64,000 nt of DNA from Bacillus sp. RO3 (GTDB taxonomy: Bacteria; Bacillota; Bacilli; Bacillales; Bacillaceae_B), in assembly GCF_012911895.1 (NCBI RefSeq), contig NZ_JAAXCV010000033.1:1-64000 (forward strand), given 5' to 3'. Made by a program: the position numbers and the translations under genes. Position 1 is the stretch's first letter. Each line of letters starts with the position of its first letter. The notes beneath the pieces were generated by a model, which saw only the letters and a list, made by a program, of their open reading frames with translations, was not told where the DNA came from and did no database searches. Positions 44,708-53,834 of the stretch are shown one piece after another.

Positions 44708-45413
44708 AAGAGAGATTCTTCAATTCTTTCAGGATCGGCATCTTTTCCATTTCTTCTTCGGTTACGTGTTCCCATTCGATGCCATTTGGTTTATCGTAGG
44801 GTGTGCGGGTTTCGGTGATGCCTTCTTCCGTTATGATCCAGTCGACTGCGAGATCATAGGAGTCTCTCGGGATGTCGTCTTCGACCAGCTGTGCCGCGTT
44901 AATAGTGGTGATGACCGGCACAGCCTGGTTGCCGATTTCACGAAGGATGGCGTATTCACGATCGGCATACCCCTCGCCCTTCCCGAGCCTTCTTCCGTCT
45001 GGGTGAATGGCAACGGACCCGACGACGATCAGATCAATCGAAGGGATATCCGTCAGGGGCACGACTTTACCGTATGTATTCATATGCTTGATGCTCGCTG
45101 CCTTCCTTTCTTCTCCCCGGGGTACCCATTCAGGCTTGATCATGACAAATCCATCCTTCAAACGCGGTGTCGGGATGAGCAGGGTTTTTCCATCCTTTAA
45201 TACCGATGCCCGCAGGGGAAGCTGAGGTGCATCGGGATTCACCTTTATGACATCTGCATTTTGGTAGATGGGCATACCCTGAACATTTGAAGCCGCTTTT
45301 TCAGCCCCTTTGAAGTTGGGGATCCTTCCTGTTAAAGGAAAAGGAAAACGCCCTAATTTATTTTCCGTGAGACGCTTCCATACTTTATGCCTGATTTCGT
45401 CTTTCCTGCTCAC
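44706..45413 (-). CDS. 5-formyltetrahydrofolate cyclo-ligase family protein
   Basis: A 235-residue protein of the MTHFS superfamily. The N-terminus (DEIRHKVWKRL) and the C-terminal half with GRRLGKGEGYADREYAILRE match the family, where the Gly-rich loop binds ATP. It is longer than canonical cyclo-ligases, about 190 residues, and diverged. It resembles the MTHFS-domain group of unknown substrate, so formyl-folate repair is only a suggestion. It ends within the adjacent short inverted repeat. Confidence 0.75.
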   Translation of the reverse strand: MSRKDEIRHKVWKRLTENKLGRFPFPLTGRIPNFKGAEKAASNVQGMPIYQNADVIKVNPDAPQLPLRASVLKDGKTLLIPTPRLKDGFVMIKPEWVPRGEERKAASIKHMNTYGKVVPLTDIPSIDLIVVGSVAIHPDGRRLGKGEGYADREYAILREIGNQAVPVITTINAAQLVEDDIPRDSYDLAVDWIITEEGITETRTPYDKPNGIEWEHVTEEEMEKMPILKELKNLS

Positions 45414-45570
45414 ATTTATCTCTCCTTATCAAAAAAAACACGGAAATCACTATTATTTTATTATACATTGTAACCTGTTTAAGAAAGACTTATCGAAGTA
45501 GACTTCACGAAATCTGGACTGTTGCTTCTTTTCAGGTTTGTTCCCTGTTTCACCTGCCGCTCTAACAATG

Positions 45571-45605
45571 AAAAGAACCGGGTGATAATTGTAATCAACC
45601 CGGCT
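45571..45605 (-). terminator. Intrinsic terminator of the acyltransferase gene
   Basis: On the minus strand AGCCGGGT pairs with ACCCGGTT, followed by CTTTTC. Confidence 0.75.
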
Positions 45606-45614
45606 CTCATCCAC

Positions 45615-46727
45615 TTATGCTGTTGCCTCTCTTGATCTTACCTTTCTGCCGCCATCTTTGCTCACTGTTTTTTTAATCTTAGGAACCGGAATGAAATAAC
45701 TGCTGAATGGTACAAACTGAATAAGTCTGATCATCCCTACACAAATTAGTAAAACAGCCATAAATGTTACAGGCAGATAAATCATGTTCCACGTTGAAGA
45801 AGGTAAATATATTTTCATTAAGTGGAGAACGAAAGGATGGACCAAATAGATCCCCATTGAATATTTTCCTAATAACGTAAGCGGTTTTTTGAAAAGGTTC
45901 CATTGAGAAAGTAATGGGTACATTCCGATCGTTGCAATACTTAATAAAGGAATATTGAATAAATTACTTGCCCTTCTGTTGGTGAGATCTCCATTTATCG
46001 TATATTCTACGACTGCTCCAATGGTGATGAGCAATGACAAAGTCAACATCATCCAAGGAAAATCTGTTGCGAAATCCCTGATATCTTCCCAGAAGAAAGC
46101 TAATAAGCCTCCAAATGAAAAATAGAACATCCATAGGGGCATGAACGATTTACTTTCCATAAACTGGCCGATAAACCCTTCTATACCCGGATTAAAACCG
46201 ATTAGATGATAGCTGATAAAAAAGGATAGGACAGTTAAAACAATTAATCCCATTTTTGTTCTGAATACCTTTTGAAGGATCGGAAAAATAAAGTAAAACT
46301 GAACGATGATCGCAATAAAATAAAGATGATAGAAGTGACCGCCTGTAAATACATTCACCACTTCCGTTTTGATTGCACCTATCTGCTGATTGTCGAAATA
46401 ATAGAGCAAAAAGCGATAGACCAGACTCCACAATATTAGTGGCATAATAATCTTAGAAATCCTCGAACGAACAAACTTCCCAAAAGAATATGTGTTTCTC
46501 TTCACTTGATAGAATAATAGGAACCCGGCTATCACAACAAATATAGGCGTTCCAAAACGGCCCACTTGATTCAGGAAATATGAAAACCAATGAAAGGTAT
46601 TATCATTCATGGAATAATAGGTCGCTGACACGTGAACGCCCAAAACAGCCAAACAGGCAAAAGCTCTTAAAAAATGTATTTCAAATAGATATTTTTTCTT
46701 CGATGAAGTTGCTGAAGGTAATGACAT
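45615..46727 (-). CDS. Membrane acyltransferase (acyltransferase family 3)
   Basis: A 370-residue protein with ten membrane segments. The first segment reads HFLRAFACLAVLGVHVSATYY, with the family His and Arg near the membrane face. The charged C-terminal tail is cytoplasmic. Such proteins O-acetylate exopolysaccharide, teichoic acid or peptidoglycan (WecH, OatA, IcaC group). There is no SGNH domain and no polysaccharide cluster nearby. AAAGGGGAG precedes the ATG. The region 46728-47027 has no visible gene. Confidence 0.82.
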   Translation of the reverse strand: MSLPSATSSKKKYLFEIHFLRAFACLAVLGVHVSATYYSMNDNTFHWFSYFLNQVGRFGTPIFVVIAGFLLFYQVKRNTYSFGKFVRSRISKIIMPLILWSLVYRFLLYYFDNQQIGAIKTEVVNVFTGGHFYHLYFIAIIVQFYFIFPILQKVFRTKMGLIVLTVLSFFISYHLIGFNPGIEGFIGQFMESKSFMPLWMFYFSFGGLLAFFWEDIRDFATDFPWMMLTLSLLITIGAVVEYTINGDLTNRRASNLFNIPLLSIATIGMYPLLSQWNLFKKPLTLLGKYSMGIYLVHPFVLHLMKIYLPSSTWNMIYLPVTFMAVLLICVGMIRLIQFVPFSSYFIPVPKIKKTVSKDGGRKVRSREATA

Positions 46728-47027
46728 GCTATCTCCCCTTTCCTGCTGACAATATCAAAGGTAATTGTAATGGAATCAGGTATAAAAATCCCTCTGCTGA
46801 ATCAAAAAGCTACTTTCGTTCTACTTTTGACCTGAATGCTTTCATACCACATTACCCAAAAGGAAGCCCCAGTAGTCAGGATGTCAGTATTCAGTAGAAG
46901 GTCCTCCGTAACATAAAAATAAGAATATTGTCTTATAGGAGTACACAGCCCATTTTTCAACAAATGACGACATATTTCAACAGCAACTTACTTGAATAAT
47001 AGTGAAAATATGGTAATAACTCCAACT

Positions 47028-47062
47028 AAATAAGACCGCTTAAGAATCTGAGCGGCCTTATT
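47028..47062 (-). terminator. Intrinsic terminator of the phospholipase A2-like gene
   Basis: On the minus strand AATAAGGCCGCT pairs with AGCGGTCTTATT (one G-U pair). Confidence 0.75.
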
Positions 47063-47063
47063 C

Positions 47064-47378
47064 CTATATCCAAGATCCCCTGCACCGGCATCTTTCGCAG
47101 CGTTCATCTTGACATTTGAACGTCGTCTGTAATTTCATGTATTGGTACATGAGAAAGGCATGACGTCCTTTCCTTGTATGATGGTTGATTTCATTCCTTA
47201 GTTTCTTCATGAACATCCTGTCACATTCACAGCTCGGACCGTACCGCTCATAGCATACATCATGGGCTTTACATGCTGCATCGACTGAATTGACCGGAGC
47301 ACCAGGTCCACTGCACCCGGGCCCACACCACCTATACCCAGGAATACATAGCTTCGGCCTCACATTATGTTTTCTCAT
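47064..47378 (-). CDS. Small phospholipase A2-like cysteine-rich protein
   Basis: A 104-residue protein with 12 Cys. YRWCGPGCSGPG resembles the calcium loop of secreted phospholipase A2, and CKAHDVCY holds the catalytic-type His39-Asp40. A second Asp (ECDRMF) fits the active-site network. A C-terminal CxxCxC cluster is unusual. There is no signal peptide. Similar Bacillus proteins have been named parvovirus VP1-like because VP1 carries the same fold. AAAGGAAG precedes the ATG. Confidence 0.75.
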   Translation of the reverse strand: MRKHNVRPKLCIPGYRWCGPGCSGPGAPVNSVDAACKAHDVCYERYGPSCECDRMFMKKLRNEINHHTRKGRHAFLMYQYMKLQTTFKCQDERCERCRCRGSWI

Positions 47379-47550
47379 TGGCTTCTTCCTTTCCAGTCCT
47401 ACTTTGCACTTTCGTACGTTTTATTTCTTACATAAGGGGTATTACACTCTATGTAAGAAAAGTGAATTTCTATATTGTATGTTAGGGAACCGGTTAGGTT
47501 TGTCCTAACGCCTATGTGACCAGAAAGAAAAAACACAGGAGGAATGAATA

Positions 47551-48054
47551 ATGGCAGCTTTTCAATTAAATGATACGGTACCAAATTTCACACTCCCGGC
47601 AGTTTCAGGTGAAACATTCTCATTTGAAGAACATCAAAAAGAACATCAAAGCTGGCACCTCATCGTCTTCTTCAGGGGTTCCTGGTGCCCTGTCTGTCAG
47701 GAAGAATTAAGGGAGCTTCAAGCGAACAAAGAATACTTTGAAAAACACAATGTACACTTACTGACGATTTCCAGCGATAAGATGGAAGACTTACAGGAAT
47801 TTGCGAACAAAGAGGATCTGACATTCCCGATTTTAGCAGACGAAAATTTAGAGGCCATCAAAGCCTATGATGTTTTCTATCACGGTGAAGATGCCCCTTA
47901 TGAAGATCACGGCCAGCATGGGGAACCTGCTTACTTCCTTATAAATGAAAAAGGACAGGCCATGTACCAGCAGAGACAAACCAGTCCATTCGGACGTCCC
48001 CATGCAAATGAATTGCGTAAAATCGTGAAATATATCCAAAAAAACGTGAAGTAA
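47551..48054 (+). CDS. AhpC/TSA-family peroxiredoxin-like protein
   Basis: A 167-residue thioredoxin-fold protein. FFRGSWCPVCQEEL carries Cys46 and Cys49, and the later GEPAYFLINEKG strand is typical of the family. The CPVC pair allows an intramolecular disulfide as in atypical BCP-like peroxiredoxins. AGGAGG precedes the ATG. No signal peptide. Confidence 0.85.
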   Translation: MAAFQLNDTVPNFTLPAVSGETFSFEEHQKEHQSWHLIVFFRGSWCPVCQEELRELQANKEYFEKHNVHLLTISSDKMEDLQEFANKEDLTFPILADENLEAIKAYDVFYHGEDAPYEDHGQHGEPAYFLINEKGQAMYQQRQTSPFGRPHANELRKIVKYIQKNVK

Positions 48055-48060
48055 ACGACT

Positions 48061-48100
48061 AAAAATCCGAGTTGATGGAAGATTCAACTCGGATTTTTTT
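48061..48100. terminator. Terminator between convergent genes
   Basis: AAAAATCCGAGTTGA and TCAACTCGGATTTTTTT form a 15-bp stem. Confidence 0.95.
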
Positions 48101-49010
48101 ATGTAAGAGCCAGCTCCAGGCTGTTGCGGGCTTCCACTTCAGTATGAAATTGCTTCTCGTGATATCCGTATAGAAGCAGCACGACGTTTGTATAAATGGC
48201 TTTGAAACGTGCATATTCCAGTTCAATTGCTCTTACCTCACCATACTCTTCAAGAAACCATTCCCTTCCTTCCGGAGTGAGAAAACTGAATATAACATTC
48301 AAATCAACGGCACGCTGACCAAGATGAACATCTCCCCAATCGATGACCCCGGATACGTTCCCCTCTGTGTTCACAACGATATTTTTAAAATGGAGATCTC
48401 CATGAACCAAAGTAGCTTCTCTCGGCAAAGGCTCATTAGGTAAGCGCTTGAGATACTCCTCAAGTCTTCCGATTTGATGAAACAGGTTGAGCTCCTTGAT
48501 TTCTTTCATATTCGCCTGCAAAACGGGAACCCTCTTTTCAACATTCAAACGATCAAGTTCATCATCGGGCACGCCCCGTTCACGGGCCTCCATCCCATTC
48601 GTTCCATGAAGCTTTTTAAGAAACTGTGCCATTTTAAGGGCAGACTCCCCCTCCCGCTTTACCCTATTCGCCCGGGACGGGATTGTCCCATCCACAAACC
48701 GGTAACCGAGAAATGGCCATCTGTAGAGAGAAGACGGCTTCCCGTAGTAAACAGGAACGGGAAACTGAAGCCCGAGCTTGCGTTCAGCCAGAAGGGGCAG
48801 GAGCTTCCCTTCCGTTTCGATCAGCTTTACAGCAACCTCCCGTCGGGGAAAGCGGAAAATCCAATCTTGATTCACTTTCATCACCGTATTGTCAAATCCA
48901 TAATCTATGATTTTGATGTCAGCCGGTATCAAAGCCGGAAACTGCGACTCAATCAGCTTTTCAGCTTGACGAATGGAAACAGACACTTCTGCATCCCAAA
49001 CATGTCCCAT
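48099..49010 (-). CDS. APH-family small-molecule phosphotransferase
   Basis: A 303-residue kinase-like protein. The catalytic loop VHGDLHFKNIVV and the metal-binding VIDWGDVHLG are the two key motifs of the aminoglycoside/choline kinase family. The start at 49010 has AAAGGTG eight bases upstream; the frame extends 21 codons further without support. Substrate is unknown; many Bacillus members act on metabolites or macrolides. Confidence 0.83.
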   Translation of the reverse strand: MGHVWDAEVSVSIRQAEKLIESQFPALIPADIKIIDYGFDNTVMKVNQDWIFRFPRREVAVKLIETEGKLLPLLAERKLGLQFPVPVYYGKPSSLYRWPFLGYRFVDGTIPSRANRVKREGESALKMAQFLKKLHGTNGMEARERGVPDDELDRLNVEKRVPVLQANMKEIKELNLFHQIGRLEEYLKRLPNEPLPREATLVHGDLHFKNIVVNTEGNVSGVIDWGDVHLGQRAVDLNVIFSFLTPEGREWFLEEYGEVRAIELEYARFKAIYTNVVLLLYGYHEKQFHTEVEARNSLELALT

Positions 49011-49119
49011 ATTAATCACACCTTTCTCAAGTGTTATCCTTTGTAGTAAGTAAACTTCATATGATAATTTCAAATAAGAGGAAAAAATGAAAATAGTCCA
49101 ATTTTAAGGAGGAAAATGT

Positions 49120-50142
49120 ATGCTACCTGAAAAACAGAAACAGATTCAATTAGTGTCCCGCCCTGAAGGAATGCCGGTGAAAGAGGATTTCCTTCACAAG
49201 GAAATCGAGGTACCGAAGCCTTCCAAGGGGGAAGTGCTGGTAAAGACTCTCTACCTTTCTGTGGATCCCTACATGCGGGGAAGAATGTCTGATGCCAAAT
49301 CCTATGTAGAACCTTTCCAATTAAACGAAGCCCTCTCCGGGGGAGCCGTCGGCGAAATCGTGGAATCTGAGTCTGAGCAATTCCGAAAAGGAGATTTCGT
49401 AGTAGGAATGCTGCCTTGGCAGGAATATTCCGTTGCCAATGAAAAACAGGTACGCTCCATCGACCCATCTGTCGCGCCTATTTCGACTCACTTGAGCATT
49501 CTTGGCTTGACGGGCTTGACTGCATATTTCGGACTTCTTGATATCGGTCAGCCAAAGGAAGGCGAAACTGTGGTGGTTTCGGGTGCTGCAGGCGCAGTCG
49601 GATCCGTGGTCGGTCAAATCGCCAAAATCAAAGGCGCACGGGTCGTGGGTATTGCAGGCTCAGATGAAAAAGTCAGCTACGTGACGGATACACTTGGTTT
49701 CGACGAAGGAATCAATTACAAAACGACGGACAATATTTATGCTGCGTTAAAACAAGCTTGTCCTAACGGCATTGACGTGTACTTCGAAAACGTAGGCGGC
49801 GAAATCGGTGACGCTGCCCTTAGTTTACTAAATAAACATGCCCGTATACCAGTTTGCGGGGCAATCTCATCTTATAATAAAACTGATCGTGATCTAGGCC
49901 CCCGGGTTCAAACGAGACTGATCAAATCAAGTGCACTCATGAAAGGCTTTGTCGTCAATGACTACAGCGACCGCTTCAAAGAAGGAGCCACTGACCTTGG
50001 CAAATGGCTTTCCCAAGGAAAACTTCAATACGAAGAAACCATCACAGAAGGCCTCGACAACGTAACCGATGCCTTCCTGGGACTCTTCCAAGGCAAAAAC
50101 ATCGGCAAACAACTCGTCAAAATCGCCGACCCAGGCATGTAA
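49120..50142 (+). CDS. yfmJ: NADP-dependent medium-chain dehydrogenase (YfmJ)
   Basis: A 340-residue zinc-free MDR enzyme of the leukotriene B4 dehydrogenase/curcumin reductase group. SVDPYMRGRM is the family signature and VVSGAAGAVGSVVGQIAKIK is the NADP-binding motif. It matches B. subtilis YfmJ through most of its length. It reduces alpha,beta-unsaturated aldehydes or ketones in related enzymes. TAAGGAGG precedes the ATG. Confidence 0.9.
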   Translation: MLPEKQKQIQLVSRPEGMPVKEDFLHKEIEVPKPSKGEVLVKTLYLSVDPYMRGRMSDAKSYVEPFQLNEALSGGAVGEIVESESEQFRKGDFVVGMLPWQEYSVANEKQVRSIDPSVAPISTHLSILGLTGLTAYFGLLDIGQPKEGETVVVSGAAGAVGSVVGQIAKIKGARVVGIAGSDEKVSYVTDTLGFDEGINYKTTDNIYAALKQACPNGIDVYFENVGGEIGDAALSLLNKHARIPVCGAISSYNKTDRDLGPRVQTRLIKSSALMKGFVVNDYSDRFKEGATDLGKWLSQGKLQYEETITEGLDNVTDAFLGLFQGKNIGKQLVKIADPGM

Positions 50143-50150
50143 CCATGATT

Positions 50151-50309
50151 GAGGGACGGACCTCCATTTTTCACTTACTCCCTATTAAGTCACCATTTCG
50201 TTGAGAGGGAGAGTGTGGGAGGTCCGTCCCTCCTGCTTTCTACTCTACCTATCCCGACTGTATTTAAACGATTTGTAGATGATTCGTGCTTCTACTGAGG
50301 TCCGTCCCT
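50151..50309. repeat. GGGACGGACCT inverted pair plus a solitary copy
   Basis: GAGGGACGGACCTCC (50151-50165) pairs with GGAGGTCCGTCCCTCC (50218-50233). A third half-copy, GAGGTCCGTCCCT, lies at 50297-50309. The pair may end yfmJ transcription. Confidence 0.75.
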
Positions 50310-50390
50310 AACACATCCTCATGTTTATTTATCCCCACTGAACGGGAAAAGGGGAAGATATGTTAAGAAACAAATAGGGAGGATGGAATT

Positions 50391-51839
50391 GTGAAGAAGT
50401 ATCAGTTGTATATTAATGGTGAGTTTGTTGATAGTACGTCGAAGGAGACATGGGATGTGATCAATCCTGCCAATGAGGAGACCATTTCGTCCATTCAGCT
50501 TGGTACTGAAGAGGATGTGAATCATGCGATAGAGGCAGCACACACCGCTTTTCTTTCGTGGAATAAGGTGCCATCTAAGGAACGCGCCTCTTATCTATAT
50601 AAAATGGCTGATAAATTGGAAGAGCGGCGGGATCAATTTGTTCAGATGTTGACAGAAGAAAACGGGAAGACGCTGGATGCCTCAGAAGGAGAGGTTGATC
50701 TTGCCATCGAATATTTCCGGTACATGGCTGGATGGGCGTTGCGTTATGAAGGAGAAATCCTTGAGAGTGAACGCCCTAACGAGAACATACTCGTATATAA
50801 AAAGCCAATCGGTGTCGTTGCCGGGATCGTTCCATGGAACTTCCCCATGTTCATACTGGCCAGAAAAGTGGCTCCCGCAATTGTTACAGGCTGTACGATC
50901 GTGATGAAGCCAAGCCAGTACACCCCCAACACTGCATGTGAGTTTGCTAAAATCGTAGACGAAGTGGGTCTGCCAAAGGGCGTCTTCAACCTGGTTACAG
51001 GAAAAGGGTCAGATATTGGAAATCCCATGTCGAGCCACCCTAAAGTACGGATGGTGTCTATGACAGGAAGCTACCCGGCTGGTTCAAAAGTGATGGAAGC
51101 AGCAGCGAAGTCCATTACAAAAGTAAACCTGGAGCTTGGCGGGAAAGCGCCTGCCATCGTCACCAGGCATGCCAATATTGACCTGGCTGTGGAAAAGATC
51201 AAAACATCCAGGATCACCAACTCCGGTCAGGCATGCACGAACGCAGAACGGGTATATGTTCATGAGGATGTAGCGGAAGAATTCATCAGCAAGATGACCA
51301 AGGCCATGAAGAATACGACTGTAGGAGATCCAACCAATCGGGATAACGATATCGGACCTCTTGTAAACAAAGACAGACTCGAAGCCGTAACGGAAATGGT
51401 AAATGCAGCGGTTAAAAATGGAGCAAAAGTCCTTACAGGCGGGAAACCGGTCAACATCGATAAAGGATTCTATTACGAACCTACCGTTCTCGTAGATGTG
51501 AAGCAGGATATGGATATAATTCAGGAAGAGATCTTTGGACCTGTCCTTCCGATTATGACTTATCAAGACTTTGATGAAGTCATCGAGCTCGCCAACGATA
51601 CGGAATACGGGCTCTCTTCCTCCATTTTCAGTGAAAACCTCCATGAAATCATGAGGGCGGCTAACGAACTGAGATATGGAGAAACCTTCGTCAATCGTGA
51701 AAACTTTGAAGCCATTAACGGTTTCCACGCCGGACGCGGACAATCGGGGATAGGCGGAGCTGACGGTAAACACGGACTGAACGAATACCTTGAAACCCAC
51801 GTTGTGTATCTAGAGTACGATGAAACGTATAAAGGATAA
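50391..51839 (+). CDS. Aldehyde dehydrogenase (AldA-like)
   Basis: A 482-residue NAD(P)-dependent dehydrogenase. IVPWNFPMF, the catalytic Glu248 (LELGGKAP) and the nucleophile Cys282 (NSGQACTN) are present. The C-terminal GETFVNRENFEAINGFHAG and GGADGKHGLNEYLET blocks are closest to E. coli AldA, which oxidises lactaldehyde and glycolaldehyde. No sugar-catabolic gene is adjacent, so the substrate is uncertain. The GTG start has GGGAGG eight bases upstream. Confidence 0.88.
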   Translation: MKKYQLYINGEFVDSTSKETWDVINPANEETISSIQLGTEEDVNHAIEAAHTAFLSWNKVPSKERASYLYKMADKLEERRDQFVQMLTEENGKTLDASEGEVDLAIEYFRYMAGWALRYEGEILESERPNENILVYKKPIGVVAGIVPWNFPMFILARKVAPAIVTGCTIVMKPSQYTPNTACEFAKIVDEVGLPKGVFNLVTGKGSDIGNPMSSHPKVRMVSMTGSYPAGSKVMEAAAKSITKVNLELGGKAPAIVTRHANIDLAVEKIKTSRITNSGQACTNAERVYVHEDVAEEFISKMTKAMKNTTVGDPTNRDNDIGPLVNKDRLEAVTEMVNAAVKNGAKVLTGGKPVNIDKGFYYEPTVLVDVKQDMDIIQEEIFGPVLPIMTYQDFDEVIELANDTEYGLSSSIFSENLHEIMRAANELRYGETFVNRENFEAINGFHAGRGQSGIGGADGKHGLNEYLETHVVYLEYDETYKG

Positions 51840-51848
51840 TCATCAACA

Positions 51849-51889
51849 CAAAAGCCTGACCGCGTTCATCGTCGCGGTCAGGCTTTTTC
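51849..51889 (+). terminator. Intrinsic terminator of the aldehyde dehydrogenase gene
   Basis: AAAAGCCTGACCGCG and CGCGGTCAGGCTTTTT form a 15-bp stem. Confidence 0.95.
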
Positions 51890-51913
51890 AAGTTCAATGA
51901 GGGAACTTCTCCA

Positions 51914-51943
51914 ACAAAAAAAGTCCTGCTGGACAGTCAGGAC
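51914..51943 (-). terminator. Intrinsic terminator of the small-gene pair
   Basis: On the minus strand GTCCTG pairs with CAGGAC, followed by TTTTTTT. Confidence 0.8.
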
Positions 51944-51967
51944 CTTTCAAGCCGAACCCCACTTTGA

Positions 51968-52063
51968 TTAAGACAGGATGATGAAATTCGCCAACGCAAG
52001 TAATAATAGAATAATAGCAACTCCTGAGCTCATCCAGAGAATATCACTAAAATCCATTTTCAT
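51968..52063 (-). CDS. Possible 31-residue single-TM protein
   Basis: A short frame starting MKMDFSDILWMSSG and continuing with a hydrophobic helix to the end. It follows the zinc-ribbon gene by 20 bases and precedes a terminator. The nearest ribosome site (AAGGA) is 13 bases from the ATG, which is long. It would be a small membrane peptide of unknown role. Confidence 0.4.
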   Translation of the reverse strand: MKMDFSDILWMSSGVAIILLLLALANFIILS

Positions 52064-52083
52064 ATCGGCTATTTTATCCTTGT

Positions 52084-52317
52084 TTAACAACGAACTTCAC
52101 TCCCTTGAAGATTTTCGATGAATCCGATGACCTTAAAAATCGAGAGGTCCAGTTTAGGATCTGTAGATGTCGAACAGTGCTCACATTCGATGTGATTGAC
52201 ATTCATCGTTGAACGGAATTCATTTTCACACTTCGTGCACTCCAGTATATGTAAATCCTTTTTCTTCCCCTTGCGGTCAAATTGAATACGTTCTCTACCC
52301 TGGTTAATATATCTCAT
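52084..52317 (-). CDS. Small zinc-ribbon protein
   Basis: A 77-residue protein with CTKCE and CEHC knuckles about 20 residues apart, the form of a zinc ribbon. The N-terminus is basic. GGGAGAG precedes the ATG. It may be cotranscribed with the 31-residue membrane peptide. Function is unknown. Confidence 0.65.
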   Translation of the reverse strand: MRYINQGRERIQFDRKGKKKDLHILECTKCENEFRSTMNVNHIECEHCSTSTDPKLDLSIFKVIGFIENLQGSEVRC

Positions 52318-52484
52318 CTTTCTCTCTCCCGTCGTGTGTTATTTAGTACATATTTACCCGATAGTGAGAACATAAAACATGATTAATCTGATTTCTTACA
52401 GAATGCGAGAACGGAAGCACATTGACCGAAAGGAAAGGAACCGTCCATTATGATCATGCAGTAAAAGAAAGCCTCGTATCGTTT

Positions 52485-52901
52485 TTACAACCTCTTCTCC
52501 ATGAAATGCTGACTGTACCCTTTGGGAAAGTCCCGAAGCACACCAAACTCTGTATACCCCAGCTTTTTATAAAAATGGGGAGCCTGAAAGCTGAATGTGT
52601 CCAGCAGGATGAGATGGCATCCCTTCCCTCTGGCATACTCTTCTATTTGAAGAATCAACTTCGACCCATAGCCGCCGTCCCGATAGTCCTCATCCACCCA
52701 AAGAAAGTCTATGTGCATATGATGCCAAAACATTTCTCCGACCACGCCCCCGATGATCTCATCCCTATCGTTTCTGATGACAAAACTGATCTGCTCGAGA
52801 GGGGTCTTTGTTCCCTCATCCAGTTGGGACATATTGTATTCGATTAACTTTCTCCGGATGTAATCACTGTCTTCCTTGATCCACTGCTTCTCTATTTTCA
52901 A
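52485..52901 (-). CDS. GNAT-family N-acetyltransferase
   Basis: A 138-residue acetyltransferase. The central strand and motif A read HIDFLWVDEDYRDGGYGSKL (R-x-G-G-Y-G type), and FYKKLGYTEFGVL closes the fold. The TTG at 52901 has AGAAGGAGG nine bases upstream, so the longer frame to 52934 is unlikely. Substrate unknown. Confidence 0.8.
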   Translation of the reverse strand: MKIEKQWIKEDSDYIRRKLIEYNMSQLDEGTKTPLEQISFVIRNDRDEIIGGVVGEMFWHHMHIDFLWVDEDYRDGGYGSKLILQIEEYARGKGCHLILLDTFSFQAPHFYKKLGYTEFGVLRDFPKGYSQHFMEKRL

Positions 52902-53033
52902 TGCATTCTTCCTCCTTCTTACTTCCATTTTCACCCATGATCATTTTATCATTCATTCTTTTTCACCCAAAGATGTTTAACTCCTGTTCTAACCGTTTAT
53001 ATGAAATGTAAGAATTCTATAAGGAGGAGTTCC

Positions 53034-53834
53034 ATGTCTTTCAAACAAACATTGAACGTTCTGGAGAACTTATACTTACAGAAGCCCGATAAGCTGTTGA
53101 CGGTATACTTAAACACGGACCGCAGTGATCATGATCAGCAGGGTGGGGAATGGAAGATCGCCCTCAAAAACGGTTTCAACCGTCTTGAGGAATATCTTGA
53201 AAGCGCACCGGAGGAAAAGGAAAGACTGCAAACCATCCGCCCGAAGGTCGAAAACTATGTGTACAGTCTGGAACGGGAACTGCCCCGGAGTTTCATCATC
53301 TTTGCGTCAGCCGATAGCGGCATCTGGGAGACGTTCGAGCTTCAGGTTCCCGTGGAAACGAATTTCTATTGGGAAGAGCGCCCGCATCTGGAACAGCTGA
53401 AAGCCTTACATGAAGAGTATCCTTATACGGGATTAGTGCTTCTTCAACAAAATCAAATCAAAATCATTACCTCCGCCTTCGGAGAGATTCAATCCAGTGA
53501 GTATATGGAGTTTGATTTAGAGACCGATGACTGGAGAAAGCATGAAGGCCCTCACCACGCAGATGTCAGTATGGGCAGCGGCGGCGGAAAAGCCAATCAG
53601 CAGGAAGAATTCGAAAGTCGACTTAAGGCCAATCAGCAGCGTTGGTGGAAGAGCCTTGGCAGCATTCTCGACAAAAAGGCCGCCGATGAAAAATGGGAAC
53701 GGATCGTCCTCGTTGGGGATAAAGAGGAAGCAGCAGTCCTGGAAGACAGTATGAACAAAGATGTTCACGACACAATCGGGAAGAACTTGCTGAATGAAAA
53801 TGAACATAAAGTTGTGGAGATAATCCTGGCTTAA
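53034..53834 (+). CDS. VLRF1/baeRF-family release-factor-like protein
   Basis: A 266-residue soluble protein. LLTVYLNTDRSDHDQQGG and the later strands with FIIFASADSGIWETF match the archaeo-eukaryotic RF1-like group found in bacteria. A Gly-rich loop (SMGSGGGKANQQEEF) sits where release factors hold the catalytic GGQ loop, but GGQ itself is not present. Related proteins are thought to act in ribosome rescue. TAAGGAGGAG precedes the ATG at 53034. Confidence 0.72.
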   Translation: MSFKQTLNVLENLYLQKPDKLLTVYLNTDRSDHDQQGGEWKIALKNGFNRLEEYLESAPEEKERLQTIRPKVENYVYSLERELPRSFIIFASADSGIWETFELQVPVETNFYWEERPHLEQLKALHEEYPYTGLVLLQQNQIKIITSAFGEIQSSEYMEFDLETDDWRKHEGPHHADVSMGSGGGKANQQEEFESRLKANQQRWWKSLGSILDKKAADEKWERIVLVGDKEEAAVLEDSMNKDVHDTIGKNLLNENEHKVVEIILA

